Of a DNA stretch of 64,000 nt, positions 44,388 to 53,616 are shown piece after piece. Numbering within the stretch: position 1 is the stretch's first letter; each line of letters starts with the position of its first letter. The notes under the pieces were generated by a model, which saw nothing but the letters and a program-made list of their open reading frames with translations, had not been told where the DNA came from and did not search any database. The position numbers were made by a program, and so were the translations under genes. Origin of the DNA: CANHBY01 sp046342195. Its GTDB lineage: Bacteria; Pseudomonadota; Gammaproteobacteria; Burkholderiales; Burkholderiaceae_C. Location: contig JBKDQE010000013.1 of NCBI GenBank assembly GCA_046342195.1, positions 175,463 to 239,462 of the forward strand, read 5' to 3'.

Positions 44388-44729
44388 GTGTTGATTTCTG
44401 AAGCGATGGCTCAAACAGCCGCCACTGGCCCTGCCCCCGCAGGAGCAGATACGTTTGGCATGCAAAATCTGATTTTGATTGGCGTCATGGTGGCGGTCAT
44501 GTACTTTATTGTGCTGCGCCCCCAAATGAAGCGTCAAAAAGAGCTCAAGGCTCTCATTGAAGGCTTGGCCAAGGGGGATGAAATTGTGCTGGCCGGCGGG
44601 GTGCTTGGGCGAGTCTCCAAGTTGGGTGAAACTTATCTTGGTGTTGAAGTCGCCCAAAATATTGAGATTCAAGTTCAGCGTCAAGCGGTGATTCAGGTAT
44701 TGCCCAAGGGAACTTTTAAAGCGGCTTGA
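44388..44729 (+). CDS. yajC: Sec translocon accessory protein YajC
   Basis: This 113-residue protein has one membrane helix (MQNLILIGVMVAVMYFIVLR) and a basic cytoplasmic domain with RPQMKRQKELKAL and GDEIVLAGGVLGRVSKL, typical of YajC. It associates with SecDF. The start is probably the GTG at 44388, with AAGGA about 9 nt upstream; the adjacent TTG is an alternative. It precedes secD by 63 nt. The queA/tgt genes often found upstream are missing. Confidence 0.95.
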   Translation: MLISEAMAQTAATGPAPAGADTFGMQNLILIGVMVAVMYFIVLRPQMKRQKELKALIEGLAKGDEIVLAGGVLGRVSKLGETYLGVEVAQNIEIQVQRQAVIQVLPKGTFKAA

Positions 44730-44792
44730 TGGATCACTTCCAATCTAGAACCGTCTTTTGTTTCGCCCCCCTGTTGCAATCTGCTCGATGCC

Positions 44793-46700
44793 ATGAACCG
44801 TTACCCTCTCTGGAAATACCTGACACTCCTGGTGGCCTTGATCATCGGCTTGGTTTATACCTTGCCTAACTTTTATGGTGAGGCCCCGGCGGTGCAGCTC
44901 AGCAGCGGTAAAGCCACCACCAAGTTCAGCCCAGACTGGGAGTTGCGGGTTCGGCAGGCGCTTGATGTGGCCGGTATCAAGCCCGATTTGCTCCAGTCTG
45001 ATGGGCATTCTGTGAAAGTGCGATTCGCCGACGCAGACACCCAATTGAAAGCCAAAGATACCTTGGAGCGAGAGTTCAACCCCACCAAGGGTGACCCCCA
45101 TTTCATTGTTGCCCTTAACCTCCTGCCACGAACTCCAATGTGGCTGACGCGGCTGCGTTTGTTGTTTCTACCGCCCAAGCCCATGTACCTGGGCCTGGAT
45201 CTTCGTGGGGGTGTCCATTTTCTGATGCAGCTTGACATGAAAGCGGTAGTTGATAAACGGGCTGATACCTGGCTCTCGGATGTGCGCAACCTGATGCGTG
45301 AAAAGAACATTCGTATCAGCGGCATTTCACGCAGTGACACCTCTATCACGGTTGCTCTGCGCGATCAGGAATCCCAGGAAGCCGCTTTGCTTGCGCTGTC
45401 TCGCCAGCCCTCAGAGATTCAATGGAGCCGGGCTCCATCCATGGCCACTGAAGCAAGCCAAGAATTCAAATTGCTGGGCACTTTCAAGCCTGAAGCCTTG
45501 AGACAAGTTCAGAACGCTGCCCTCAAACAAAATATCACAACGCTCCACAACCGTGTCAATGAGCTCGGCGTGGCCGAGCCACTGATTCAACAGCAAGGAC
45601 TGGATCGAATCGTGATCCAGTTGCCAGGGGTGCAAGATACCGCCAAAGCCAAAGACATCATCGGACGCACCGCGAACCTTGAGTTCCGCTTGGTGGATAC
45701 CTCTGCTGAGGCTCGAGCGGCCCTTGAGAGCAACGGCCCGCCCCCTGCAGGCCGGGATAAATTCAGCGTGGGAGTGGGGGGGCCAGTGATTACTTTGCGC
45801 AATGTGATTGCCAACGGTGAAATGCTCTCAGATGCTCATTTCAGTACCGATCGAAATAATCTTCCGGCCGTGTCAGTGTCCCTCGATGCCAAAGGCGGTC
45901 GTCAGATGCGGGACACAACCCGTCTGAATATTGGCAAGCCCATGGCGGCAATCCTCTTTGAAAAAGGTAAAGGTGAGCTATTGACGGTTGCTACCATCCA
46001 GGGAGAGTTTGGCAGCGAATTCCAAATTACCGGCATGGGCACCCCAGAGCGCGCCCACGATCTGGCCTTGCTCTTGAGGGCAGGTTCTCTGGCTGCTCCG
46101 ATGGAAATCATCGAAGAACGAACCATCGGCCCGACTTTGGGGGCCGAAAACATCAGCAAAGGCTTTGCCAGCGTCACCTACGGCTTCGTAGCCATTGCGA
46201 TATTCATGTGTGTGTACTACATGCTGTTTGGAGTATTTTCAACGCTTGCCCTGGCCTTCAATCTGCTTTTGTTGGTGGCATTTTTGTCGCTGTTGCAAGC
46301 CACCCTGACCTTGCCAGGTATTGCCGCAATTGCCTTGACCTTGGGTATGGCCATTGATGCCAACGTGCTCATCAATGAGCGTATCCGCGAAGAGTTACGC
46401 CAAGGCGTACCCCCACAAACGGCCATTCACCTCGGTTACGACCGGGCCTTTGCCACAATTCTTGACTCTAACATCACCACTTTGATTGCCGGAGTCGCCT
46501 TATTGGCCTTTGGTTCGGGCCCAGTTCGTGGGTTCGCCGTAGTTCATTGTCTGGGCATTTTGACATCTATGTTTTCTGCGGTCATGTTCTCCAGAGGCTT
46601 GGTCAATCTCTGGTATGGCCGGCAGAAAAAACTCAAGAATATTTCCATTGGACAGGTTTGGCGGCTTGAATCAAGCCCCCGCGAGTCTGTAGCCTCTTGA
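44793..46700 (+). CDS. secD: Protein translocase subunit SecD
   Basis: This 635-residue RND-like membrane protein uses the proton-motive force to help complete export through SecYEG. It has an N-terminal membrane helix and a large periplasmic region containing YLGLDLRGGVHFLMQLD and ANLEFRLVDTSAEA. Five C-terminal membrane helices follow, with the block AIDANVLINERIREELRQG. Length and layout are normal for proteobacterial SecD. It lies between yajC and secF. Confidence 0.98.
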   Translation: MNRYPLWKYLTLLVALIIGLVYTLPNFYGEAPAVQLSSGKATTKFSPDWELRVRQALDVAGIKPDLLQSDGHSVKVRFADADTQLKAKDTLEREFNPTKGDPHFIVALNLLPRTPMWLTRLRLLFLPPKPMYLGLDLRGGVHFLMQLDMKAVVDKRADTWLSDVRNLMREKNIRISGISRSDTSITVALRDQESQEAALLALSRQPSEIQWSRAPSMATEASQEFKLLGTFKPEALRQVQNAALKQNITTLHNRVNELGVAEPLIQQQGLDRIVIQLPGVQDTAKAKDIIGRTANLEFRLVDTSAEARAALESNGPPPAGRDKFSVGVGGPVITLRNVIANGEMLSDAHFSTDRNNLPAVSVSLDAKGGRQMRDTTRLNIGKPMAAILFEKGKGELLTVATIQGEFGSEFQITGMGTPERAHDLALLLRAGSLAAPMEIIEERTIGPTLGAENISKGFASVTYGFVAIAIFMCVYYMLFGVFSTLALAFNLLLLVAFLSLLQATLTLPGIAAIALTLGMAIDANVLINERIREELRQGVPPQTAIHLGYDRAFATILDSNITTLIAGVALLAFGSGPVRGFAVVHCLGILTSMFSAVMFSRGLVNLWYGRQKKLKNISIGQVWRLESSPRESVAS

Positions 46701-46722
46701 AAATACCCCAAAAGGATTTGTG

Positions 46723-47754
46723 ATGGAATTTTTCCGTATCAAACGCGATATTCCTTTCATGCGCCACGCATTCGTATTGAATATGGTGTCGCTTGCAACC
46801 TTCTTGGCAGCGGTATTTTTTATTGTCACCAAAGGCTTACATCTGTCTGTTGAATTTACAGGTGGAACCTTGGTTGAACTCGAATATGCCCAAGCCGCGA
46901 ATGTCAGCCAAATACGACAACAGATCGAGTCTATGGGCTATTCAGAACCTCAGGTGCAAAAATTTGGAACATCCCGGAATATCTTGATCCGCCTGCCAGT
47001 CAGGGAAGGTATGCAACAAGATCAGCTGGTTCTGAGTGTGTTTGAACAATTATGTGCTGCTGCTAATGCTCAGGTTACTACACAGCAAGTGCGCACGGAC
47101 AAAGGCGAGATGGTGAGCAAGCCTGTTTGCGGCTCGTCGGCAGCCCAGCCCGTAGAACTCAAGCGCAGCGAATTTGTCGGGCCCTCGGTCGGCGATGAAC
47201 TTGGCTGGAGTGGCGCCAAAGCTTTAATGGTCACCATTGCAGGCATCATGATCTATTTGGCGTTTCGCTTTGAATGGAAGTTCTCGGTAGCCGGCATCAT
47301 TGCCAACTTGCACGACGTGATCATCATCATTGGTTTTTTTGCCTTTTTTCAGTGGGAGTTCTCACTCGCAGTGCTGGCTGCAATTTTGGCAGTACTGGGT
47401 TATTCAGTGAATGAGTCTGTGGTGATCTTCGACCGAATCCGTGAAGCTTTCCGAAAATACAAAAAATTAAGCACCGCCGAGGTGATTGACCATGCTATCA
47501 CCAGCACCATGAGCCGAACGGTCATTACTCATGGAAGCACCCTCCTGATGGTGCTTTCCATGCTGTTTTTTGGCGGACCGACCCTGCATTATTTTGCTTT
47601 GGCCCTGACCATTGGTATTCTGTTTGGCATTTACTCCTCTGTCTTTGTGGCCGCAGGGATCGCCATGTGGTTGGGAGTCAGGCGGCAAGATTTGATAAAA
47701 GGGGGGGCAAACATCAGCCATCCCGATGATCCAAACGCTGGAGCCGTGGTGTAG
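46723..47754 (+). CDS. secF: Protein translocase subunit SecF
   Basis: This 343-residue partner of SecD has an N-terminal helix, the periplasmic P4 region beginning LHLSVEFTGGTLVELEYAQA, and C-terminal membrane helices with VGDELGWSGAKALMVTIAG and NESVVIFDRIREAFRK. The ATG at 46723 is set by AAGGA about 6 nt upstream. It follows secD by 22 nt, so the three genes yajC-secD-secF form one operon. Confidence 0.98.
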   Translation: MEFFRIKRDIPFMRHAFVLNMVSLATFLAAVFFIVTKGLHLSVEFTGGTLVELEYAQAANVSQIRQQIESMGYSEPQVQKFGTSRNILIRLPVREGMQQDQLVLSVFEQLCAAANAQVTTQQVRTDKGEMVSKPVCGSSAAQPVELKRSEFVGPSVGDELGWSGAKALMVTIAGIMIYLAFRFEWKFSVAGIIANLHDVIIIIGFFAFFQWEFSLAVLAAILAVLGYSVNESVVIFDRIREAFRKYKKLSTAEVIDHAITSTMSRTVITHGSTLLMVLSMLFFGGPTLHYFALALTIGILFGIYSSVFVAAGIAMWLGVRRQDLIKGGANISHPDDPNAGAVV

Positions 47755-47791
47755 AGTCAAGCCAGTCCTTCTAGACTTGGCTTGGCTCCCC

Positions 47792-49999
47792 ATGGCAAAA
47801 CCTGCCTCATCGTCAGAAATCATCAGAAAGCTGCAAAATCACTTTATCGAAGGCTGGATCCGTGGCCTGCCTGATGTTGTTCAGGTGCTTGATTCTGAGG
47901 CTCGTATTTTGGCTTCTTATGTTGCCGAGCCTTGTATTGTGGCTCGTCGTCGAAGCGTTGCTGAAGCCCTGCAACATTTCTCTGACAGTTGGTTAAGCAG
48001 CATGATAACGCTGATCAGTGATCCTGAGGCATGGGGCACTCTGGGCAATGGCATGCACGCATTAGCAGAAAATACAAAATTAGCCAGGCACAGTATGATT
48101 CTCGAAGGTGAGATTTTTGCCTCGCGCCTGGCCCTTTCAATGATGGAAGTATGTTGTTCAGAGTTCACAGACCTTCGATCGCGCGTGATCAGTTTGGAAA
48201 AAATCGAGGAGCTGGATTCACACAATATTTTTCAGCCCAATATGATCTCCCGGGTCCTTGTTAATGCCTGGATTTGCTCCGGCTTTTCTATTGACCACTG
48301 GAATACTTTACAGCCTGTTCTGCATCAAGAGTTTTCCAGTTTTGCAATTGATCAGTATCACGAGGCCAATCGTTGGCTGTTATCACAAGGTGTGCGTCCT
48401 GAAATTCATCTCCGTCCTCTGATACACCGAACACTGGATCAAAATGGTTACCAAGCGGTCGCCCTTGCCAAAACTGATTTAATGGGATGCCAACCCATGT
48501 CGAGGCATGTAGCCCCCACACCCACTTTGCCTATGCGTCACTCTTCATTGAATGCAGGGCAAAGAGAGTCTGTTGAATCTGTTTTCAAGGGCGGCAATCG
48601 CGTTTTTGATCACTTATTGTCCAGCTTCGCTCAAAGCCAGCAGCCTCCTGTTGTTTCACAAATCAAGCAGCTTGTCACGGGTAGTCAGCAACCATCTATT
48701 GATCATGCTGTTGTATCGTTAAGCTGTCGCAGTGAAGCACCAGATTCACTTGATGTCACAGAGAGTGCGCAGCCTCGGCCCCAGGCGATCAAAAGTGTTG
48801 CTGCCAACCTCTCTGAAAGGGGTACCATCGAAGTCGTGGCATGGCTTTTTCAGAGCATTCTGGCAGAAGAGCGAATTCCACCGATAGTTCGGGTTTGGTT
48901 CGCCCGCTTGCAAATGCCTGTTTTGCGGGTTGCGGTCAGTGAGCCGGATTTTTTTGCTCTGCCCGACCACCCTGCACGCCGACTGATTAATCGTATGGGT
49001 GCTTCAGTCATGGGGTTTGAGACCCGTGGAAAATCTCTTGGAGATGCCCTCGAGAAGGAGATCAAACGGATTGTGCAAGTGGTCGAGGCCTACCCTGATA
49101 CCGGGCGACGAGTATTTCAGACCGTTCTGAATGAATTTGAACGGTTCCTGGAACACTTCTTCAAAAATGAAAACGAAGCGACCCGAAAGGGGATTTCTGT
49201 CGCTCAGCAAGTGGAGCAGCGCGAAGCCTTGGCGATCCAATACACCATTGAAATTCGCAAGATGCTTAACGAGGCGCCTGTTCCTGCCGGAATTAGAGAG
49301 TTTCTTTTTCATGTCTGGGCCGATGTGCTCGCCACATCGGCAGTCAAATCGGGCCCCGAGGGCGAAGAAACCCATTTTATGAGGCGTACTGCTATTGACT
49401 TAATCTGGTCTTGCAGCGCCAAGGTTTCCAAAGACGAGCGGGCGGAGGTTATTCGTCGGCTCCCGATTCTTCTGAAAAATCTGCGCGATGGTATGCTGCA
49501 AGCAGGCATTTCCCAAGCCAAACAAGACGACCATATTCAAAGCATCAACAATTCTCTGGCAACTGCGTTCACCACCAAAGCTGCTGCGATTCCTCAAGAT
49601 CGACTCAAAGATTTGATGACCAGGCTGGAAACTTTGGAAGAAATGCTCCCTGACTCAGCAGATGTTGAAATTGATGAATCGATGGTGCTTGATTTATCGG
49701 GCGATGAGGGCTCAGAGTTGGAACTGGTGGTTGATGGAGGAGCTATGCCTACAGCACCGATACTCGCTTGGGCGCGTGAACTTCAGCTTGGCAGTTGGCT
49801 CATACTTGATTACCGTGGCCGTAGGGAAGTGATGCACCTGACTTGGCAAGGCTTTCGCCGCCAGCTTTATTTGCTGGTTTCCCCTCAAGGGAGGGCTATT
49901 TTATTTCAGCGACACAGACTGGCTGCTTTTTTGCAAGCGGGCCTCCTTGTGCCTGCCCAAGCACCTCCCCTCCATCATGCTCCAAGAGAGACAGGGTGA
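47792..49999 (+). CDS. DUF1631 family protein
   Basis: This 735-residue cytoplasmic protein is largely helical with no membrane segment or signal peptide. The N-terminal region (FIEGWIRGLPDVV, then EVCCSEFTDLRSRVISLEKI) and the central block around RMGASVMGFETRGKSLGDAL and VQVVEAYPDTGRRVFQTVLN fit the DUF1631 family. That family is found mostly in beta- and gammaproteobacteria and has no established enzymatic role. The last 70 residues (ARELQLGSWLILDYRGRREV, then MHLTWQGF) are a small beta domain resembling the C-terminus of other members. It begins 38 nt after secF but is probably not functionally tied to secretion. Confidence 0.8.
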   Translation: MAKPASSSEIIRKLQNHFIEGWIRGLPDVVQVLDSEARILASYVAEPCIVARRRSVAEALQHFSDSWLSSMITLISDPEAWGTLGNGMHALAENTKLARHSMILEGEIFASRLALSMMEVCCSEFTDLRSRVISLEKIEELDSHNIFQPNMISRVLVNAWICSGFSIDHWNTLQPVLHQEFSSFAIDQYHEANRWLLSQGVRPEIHLRPLIHRTLDQNGYQAVALAKTDLMGCQPMSRHVAPTPTLPMRHSSLNAGQRESVESVFKGGNRVFDHLLSSFAQSQQPPVVSQIKQLVTGSQQPSIDHAVVSLSCRSEAPDSLDVTESAQPRPQAIKSVAANLSERGTIEVVAWLFQSILAEERIPPIVRVWFARLQMPVLRVAVSEPDFFALPDHPARRLINRMGASVMGFETRGKSLGDALEKEIKRIVQVVEAYPDTGRRVFQTVLNEFERFLEHFFKNENEATRKGISVAQQVEQREALAIQYTIEIRKMLNEAPVPAGIREFLFHVWADVLATSAVKSGPEGEETHFMRRTAIDLIWSCSAKVSKDERAEVIRRLPILLKNLRDGMLQAGISQAKQDDHIQSINNSLATAFTTKAAAIPQDRLKDLMTRLETLEEMLPDSADVEIDESMVLDLSGDEGSELELVVDGGAMPTAPILAWARELQLGSWLILDYRGRREVMHLTWQGFRRQLYLLVSPQGRAILFQRHRLAAFLQAGLLVPAQAPPLHHAPRETG

Positions 50000-50038
50000 G
50001 GGATCAGCATGCATGAGGTTTAGGGGGCCGTCCTGGGT

Positions 50039-50599
50039 TCATAGCCCAGCCCAAGATTTGGGGCTTGCCTCAGCAATTCCTGAAAGCGAGAGAACCCGTT
50101 CAACTGTGTCATTCACTAAGTGATCAATCGTCTGAGGCTGATGATAGAAGGCAGGCAGGGGAGGAAAAATGATACCTCCCATCTCTGTGACCAGGGTCAT
50201 ATTGCGCAAGTGGGCGAGATTCAAAGGGGTTTCCCGTACCATGAGGATCAGCCTTCGGCGCTCTTTGAGGGTCACATCAGCGACGCGGCTGAGCAGGTTG
50301 TCAGACATACCGTGAGCCACAGAAGCCAAGGTTTTCATTGAGCAAGGCGCAATCACCATGGCATCAGCGAAAAAAGACCCACTGGCAATCGCTGCCCCGA
50401 CATCGGAGGGGTTGTAGGCCACATCTGCCAAGGCTTCGAGACTTTTCCGGTCAAGACCCAACTCATGATGAGCATTCAGGACGCCTGCAGGGCTGGCAAC
50501 AAGATGGGTTTGATGGCCAAGTTCTCGCAGTCGCTGCAAAAGCCTGAGGGCATAAATAGCTCCTGAGGCTCCTGTGATGCCAACAATGACTTTTTGCAT
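50039..50599 (-). CDS. ubiX: Flavin prenyltransferase UbiX
   Basis: This 186-residue Rossmann-like flavoprotein makes prenylated FMN, the cofactor of UbiD decarboxylases in ubiquinone synthesis. It has the FMN-binding start IVGITGASGAIYALRLLQRL, the segment IAPCSMKTLASVAHGMSDNL, and RRLILMVRETPLNLAHLRNM. Length is standard. It lies 8 nt downstream of grxD on the minus strand and is probably co-transcribed with it. Confidence 0.96.
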   Translation of the reverse strand: MQKVIVGITGASGAIYALRLLQRLRELGHQTHLVASPAGVLNAHHELGLDRKSLEALADVAYNPSDVGAAIASGSFFADAMVIAPCSMKTLASVAHGMSDNLLSRVADVTLKERRRLILMVRETPLNLAHLRNMTLVTEMGGIIFPPLPAFYHQPQTIDHLVNDTVERVLSLSGIAEASPKSWAGL

Positions 50600-50607
50600 G
50601 AAAGCTC

Positions 50608-50925
50608 TCAGCCCGGAGCTCCTAGCAGGGGCTGAAGTTCGCCGGCCTCATACATTTCCATCATGATGTCAGAACCACCGATGAACTCCCCATTGATGTA
50701 GAGCTGCGGAATAGTGGGCCAGTTTGCGTACTCCTTGATGCCCTGGCGAATGGCTTCATCTTCAAGTACGTTGATGATTTTAAAGTCAGTCGTACCACAG
50801 GCTTTGAGCAGTTGTATGGCGCGGCCTGAAAATCCGCACATTGGAAACTGAGCAGAACCCTTCATGAAGAGAACCACTCGGTTGGATTTAACAAGGTCAT
50901 CGATTCGTTTTTGTACGTCGCTCAT
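50608..50925 (-). CDS. grxD: Monothiol glutaredoxin (CGFS type)
   Basis: This 105-residue protein has the monothiol active site C30-G-F-S in KGSAQFPMCGFSGRA, plus WPTIPQLYINGEFIGGSDI with the TIP cis-proline and glutathione-binding residues. CGFS glutaredoxins carry [2Fe-2S] clusters and deliver them to apo-proteins, which complements the isc operon at 14.5-20 kb. The start at 50925 gives MSDVQKRIDDLVKSNRVVLF; a longer frame to 50985 is not supported. Confidence 0.96.
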   Translation of the reverse strand: MSDVQKRIDDLVKSNRVVLFMKGSAQFPMCGFSGRAIQLLKACGTTDFKIINVLEDEAIRQGIKEYANWPTIPQLYINGEFIGGSDIMMEMYEAGELQPLLGAPG

Positions 50926-51020
50926 GATGGAAAAGCCCGCCAACGGGGTTGTGGCCAAGAAAGGATGATGATATAGCATTGGCACAATGATGGCCTATTT
51001 GCCCAGCAACTACCATGACA

Positions 51021-51782
51021 TTATGATTTTTTACTTTGGGCCCCTTGAGCCATAAATTGATCCCACAGAGCAATTTTGAACCAATGAGGCATGGCATTTG
51101 ATTTCATTTCCAGTTCAATGCCATCGGTAATTTCAGCCAGCCATGTTTTTTTGTGAAAAGAGTTGTCGAAAATGTAAGCGCGGTGGCTGTACTGCACTGC
51201 GTTGAATAACAACTGGAGAGATTTGACATAACGTTCAATAATTTTTTGATGGGGCACATGGCTGCCGCCCAGCTGAACCCGGTTTTTAACACGCGAAATA
51301 TTGATTTCAGGATCTTCGGTGGCCACATAATACAAGTAGGTTCGGAAGCCGAGAGTTTGTGCCTTTTTGAGCAGAGCCACGTTACCAGGAGATGACATCA
51401 CTGTTTCGAAAGTGAAGTTTATTCCTCCCGCCAGCATGGCCTGGCACAAAAAATCAGCAGCTACAGAAGCAAAGTAAGCATTGACCCTCACCGTTTCAAA
51501 AATCAGCTTTCCATCTTCAAAGCTCAAAGCCGCCGCTTCATTACTCAGGTTGGCTTTTTTGAGTAATGGAGAATTGCGGAAAAATGGCAATACTTGCGTT
51601 GCAGTGCACTGCACTTTATAAAAAGAAAAGTCAAGAAAATCAAACTGTTGAATTTCTTTTTCAATTTCTTCTGGGCTGACGCATACTCCGAGCAGGTTGG
51701 CTGGAATCAGGGATTTAATGGTGCTCTTGCCAGAACCATTCGGCCCGGCAAACATGCGCAGACGTGGGGTGCTGGTGCTCAT
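51021..51782 (-). CDS. Zeta-toxin-like P-loop kinase
   Basis: This 253-residue protein has Walker A at residues 12-21 (FAGPNGSGKST). The later segments GINFTFETVMSSPGNVALLK and GFRTYLYYVATEDPEINISR fit the zeta-toxin/AAA-like kinase family (PF06414 type). True zeta toxins phosphorylate UDP-N-acetylglucosamine, but chromosomal relatives vary in activity. Basic residues (R166, K168, R170 by eye) after the P-loop core could bind phosphate. The start overlaps the stop codon of the small upstream gene (51779-52015) by 4 nt (ATGA), as in toxin-antitoxin operons. Toxicity is inferred, not shown. Confidence 0.7.
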   Translation of the reverse strand: MSTSTPRLRMFAGPNGSGKSTIKSLIPANLLGVCVSPEEIEKEIQQFDFLDFSFYKVQCTATQVLPFFRNSPLLKKANLSNEAAALSFEDGKLIFETVRVNAYFASVAADFLCQAMLAGGINFTFETVMSSPGNVALLKKAQTLGFRTYLYYVATEDPEINISRVKNRVQLGGSHVPHQKIIERYVKSLQLLFNAVQYSHRAYIFDNSFHKKTWLAEITDGIELEMKSNAMPHWFKIALWDQFMAQGAQSKKS

Positions 51783-52015
51783 TTTTTCAAGTATATGCTG
51801 CGCTGACTCGGCATCACGGCAGAAGGCGGTGGGACCGATTTCAGTACGCGAACAAAGCCATCAGGTGAAAACTCAATCAATTGACCATTCACTGCCTGAA
51901 CGACCTTGCAGCCGGCTGCCAAAGCTCGGTAATAAGCCAATGTTAAGGCTCCTTCGGCAATTTCAGGGATGCCCGCTTCTTGAAAATGGATACTTTTTTC
52001 ATTAAGTGTATTCAT
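51779..52015 (-). CDS. Small protein upstream of the zeta-like kinase (candidate antitoxin)
   Basis: This is a 78-residue protein with no family I can name, starting MNTLNEKSIHFQEAGIPEIA. It is acidic in its first half and basic at the end (SQRSIYLKK). The middle, GALTLAYYRALAAGCKVVQA followed by VNGQLIEFSPDGFVRVLKSV, could form an alpha helix and a beta hairpin. Its stop codon overlaps the kinase start by 4 nt, so the two are translationally coupled. The kinase-plus-small-partner layout is compatible with a toxin-antitoxin pair, but the sequence does not resemble epsilon antitoxin. About 285 nt of A/T-rich DNA with no gene separates it from gshA. Confidence 0.6.
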   Translation of the reverse strand: MNTLNEKSIHFQEAGIPEIAEGALTLAYYRALAAGCKVVQAVNGQLIEFSPDGFVRVLKSVPPPSAVMPSQRSIYLKK

Positions 52016-52300
52016 GACCAGTTCTTTCGTTGCCACAAGCCACAGGATGACAGGGTGAATCATCTATTTTCCCACCTCGTCATTCCAGGCGGGAGTCGTA
52101 CGATCCAGTCAGTACTGGCCAGCACTCTATGGTTTTACGCCTGAGCGGAAATGATGACATATGTGAATTTTGCAAAGCCGACTAATTAAATTTTTAAGGC
52201 TCCATAAGTGCTTGATTTTAATTGAAAATATAAAGAATTATGGGAGTTTGCCTACAAATTCAGGTAAAATTGGAGACTTTGAACATTCACGGGCATTGCC

Positions 52301-53608
52301 ATGGTTCCGCACCTGATGACTGCACTGAACGGACCGATCAACGCATTAGAGCACAGGGTTTTGGAATCCTTGCCAGCCATTGAACGATGGTTTCGTTTGG
52401 AGTGGATGGAGCACACCCCGCCATTTTATACCTCGGTTGATTTGCGTAACGCCGGATTCAAGCTGGCTCCGGTAGATACCAATTTATTTCCCGGGGGGTT
52501 TAACAACCTCTCAAATGAGATGTTGCCCTTGGCCATTCAGGCGGCAATGGGTGCCGTTGAAAAAATTTGCCCTGAGGCCAAGAACCTGCTCTTGATTCCC
52601 GAGAAGCATACCCGTAACCTGTTTTACCTCTCGAATATCGAGCGTTTGATGCAAATTTTTCATCAGGCAGGTTTGAATGTGCGTTTGGGCTCGCTTGACG
52701 CCACCCTCAAGGAGGCCACCACAATCACTTTGTCAGGCGGAGGCACAATTTTGCTTGAGCCCTTGGTGCATCGTCGAGGACGGCTGGGGCTGAAAGATTT
52801 TGATCCCTGTATGATTTTGCTCAACAACGACCTTTCTGCTGGTTTGCCCCCAATTTTGGAGAATCTGCATGAGCAGTATCTGTTGCCTCCTCTGCACGCA
52901 GGTTGGGCAATTCGTCGGAAAAGCAAACACTTTGCCGCCTATAACGATGTAGCCAAAAAATTTGCAAAGTTGTTGGACATCGACCCCTGGCTGATCAACC
53001 CCATGTTTGAGCATTGTGAACAGATCAATTTTACAACCGGGGAAGGAACAGAGCGTCTTGTGCACCTTGCTGAGGGCTTGTTGGGCCAAACTAGACGTAA
53101 ATATAAAGAATTCAGGATTCAGGAAAAGCCCTTTCTCATTGTCAAGGCTGATGCGGGAACCTATGGCATGGGTATCATGACCGTCCGCGACCCCAAAGAT
53201 CTGATCGACCTCAGCCGTCGGACTCGTAACAAGATGAGTGTCATCAAAGACGGACAGGAGGTTTCGGAGGTCATTCTCCAAGAGGGGGTTCCTACTCTTG
53301 AGCGAATCGGGGAGGCAGTGGCCGAGCCAGTCGTTTATATGATTGATCGTTATGTGGTAGGAGGGTTTTATAGGGCAAACCCCGATCGGGGTGTGGATGA
53401 AAATCTCAACTCTCCGGGTGCCCAGTTTATTCCCATGCCTTTGGCCGAACCGCTGTCTTTGACTTCATCCTTGAGCTGGTCAGGCGAACAGGCGCGCCTT
53501 CCTTCTCCTAATCGTTTTTATATGTATGGCGTGTTAGCGCGTCTTGCGATGCTGGCTGCAGCCTATGAACTCGAGGCGACTGACCCTGCAGCAGAGTCAG
53601 AGGCATGA
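52301..53608 (+). CDS. gshA: Glutamate--cysteine ligase, proteobacterial type
   Basis: The 435-residue product matches the GshA type seen in betaproteobacteria and Acidithiobacillus (TIGR02049), which is distinct from E. coli GshA. It makes gamma-glutamylcysteine, the first step to glutathione. Recognisable segments are YTSVDLRNAGFKLAPVDTNL, FPGGFNN and KADAGTYGMGIMTVRD (ATP-grasp-like). The first ATG (52301) is used; MTALNG six codons on is an alternative. In many Burkholderiales gshB follows, but here an inverted glycosyltransferase gene lies immediately downstream, so the second step is encoded elsewhere. Confidence 0.9.
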   Translation: MVPHLMTALNGPINALEHRVLESLPAIERWFRLEWMEHTPPFYTSVDLRNAGFKLAPVDTNLFPGGFNNLSNEMLPLAIQAAMGAVEKICPEAKNLLLIPEKHTRNLFYLSNIERLMQIFHQAGLNVRLGSLDATLKEATTITLSGGGTILLEPLVHRRGRLGLKDFDPCMILLNNDLSAGLPPILENLHEQYLLPPLHAGWAIRRKSKHFAAYNDVAKKFAKLLDIDPWLINPMFEHCEQINFTTGEGTERLVHLAEGLLGQTRRKYKEFRIQEKPFLIVKADAGTYGMGIMTVRDPKDLIDLSRRTRNKMSVIKDGQEVSEVILQEGVPTLERIGEAVAEPVVYMIDRYVVGGFYRANPDRGVDENLNSPGAQFIPMPLAEPLSLTSSLSWSGEQARLPSPNRFYMYGVLARLAMLAAAYELEATDPAAESEA

Positions 53609-53616
53609 GCCCATAC

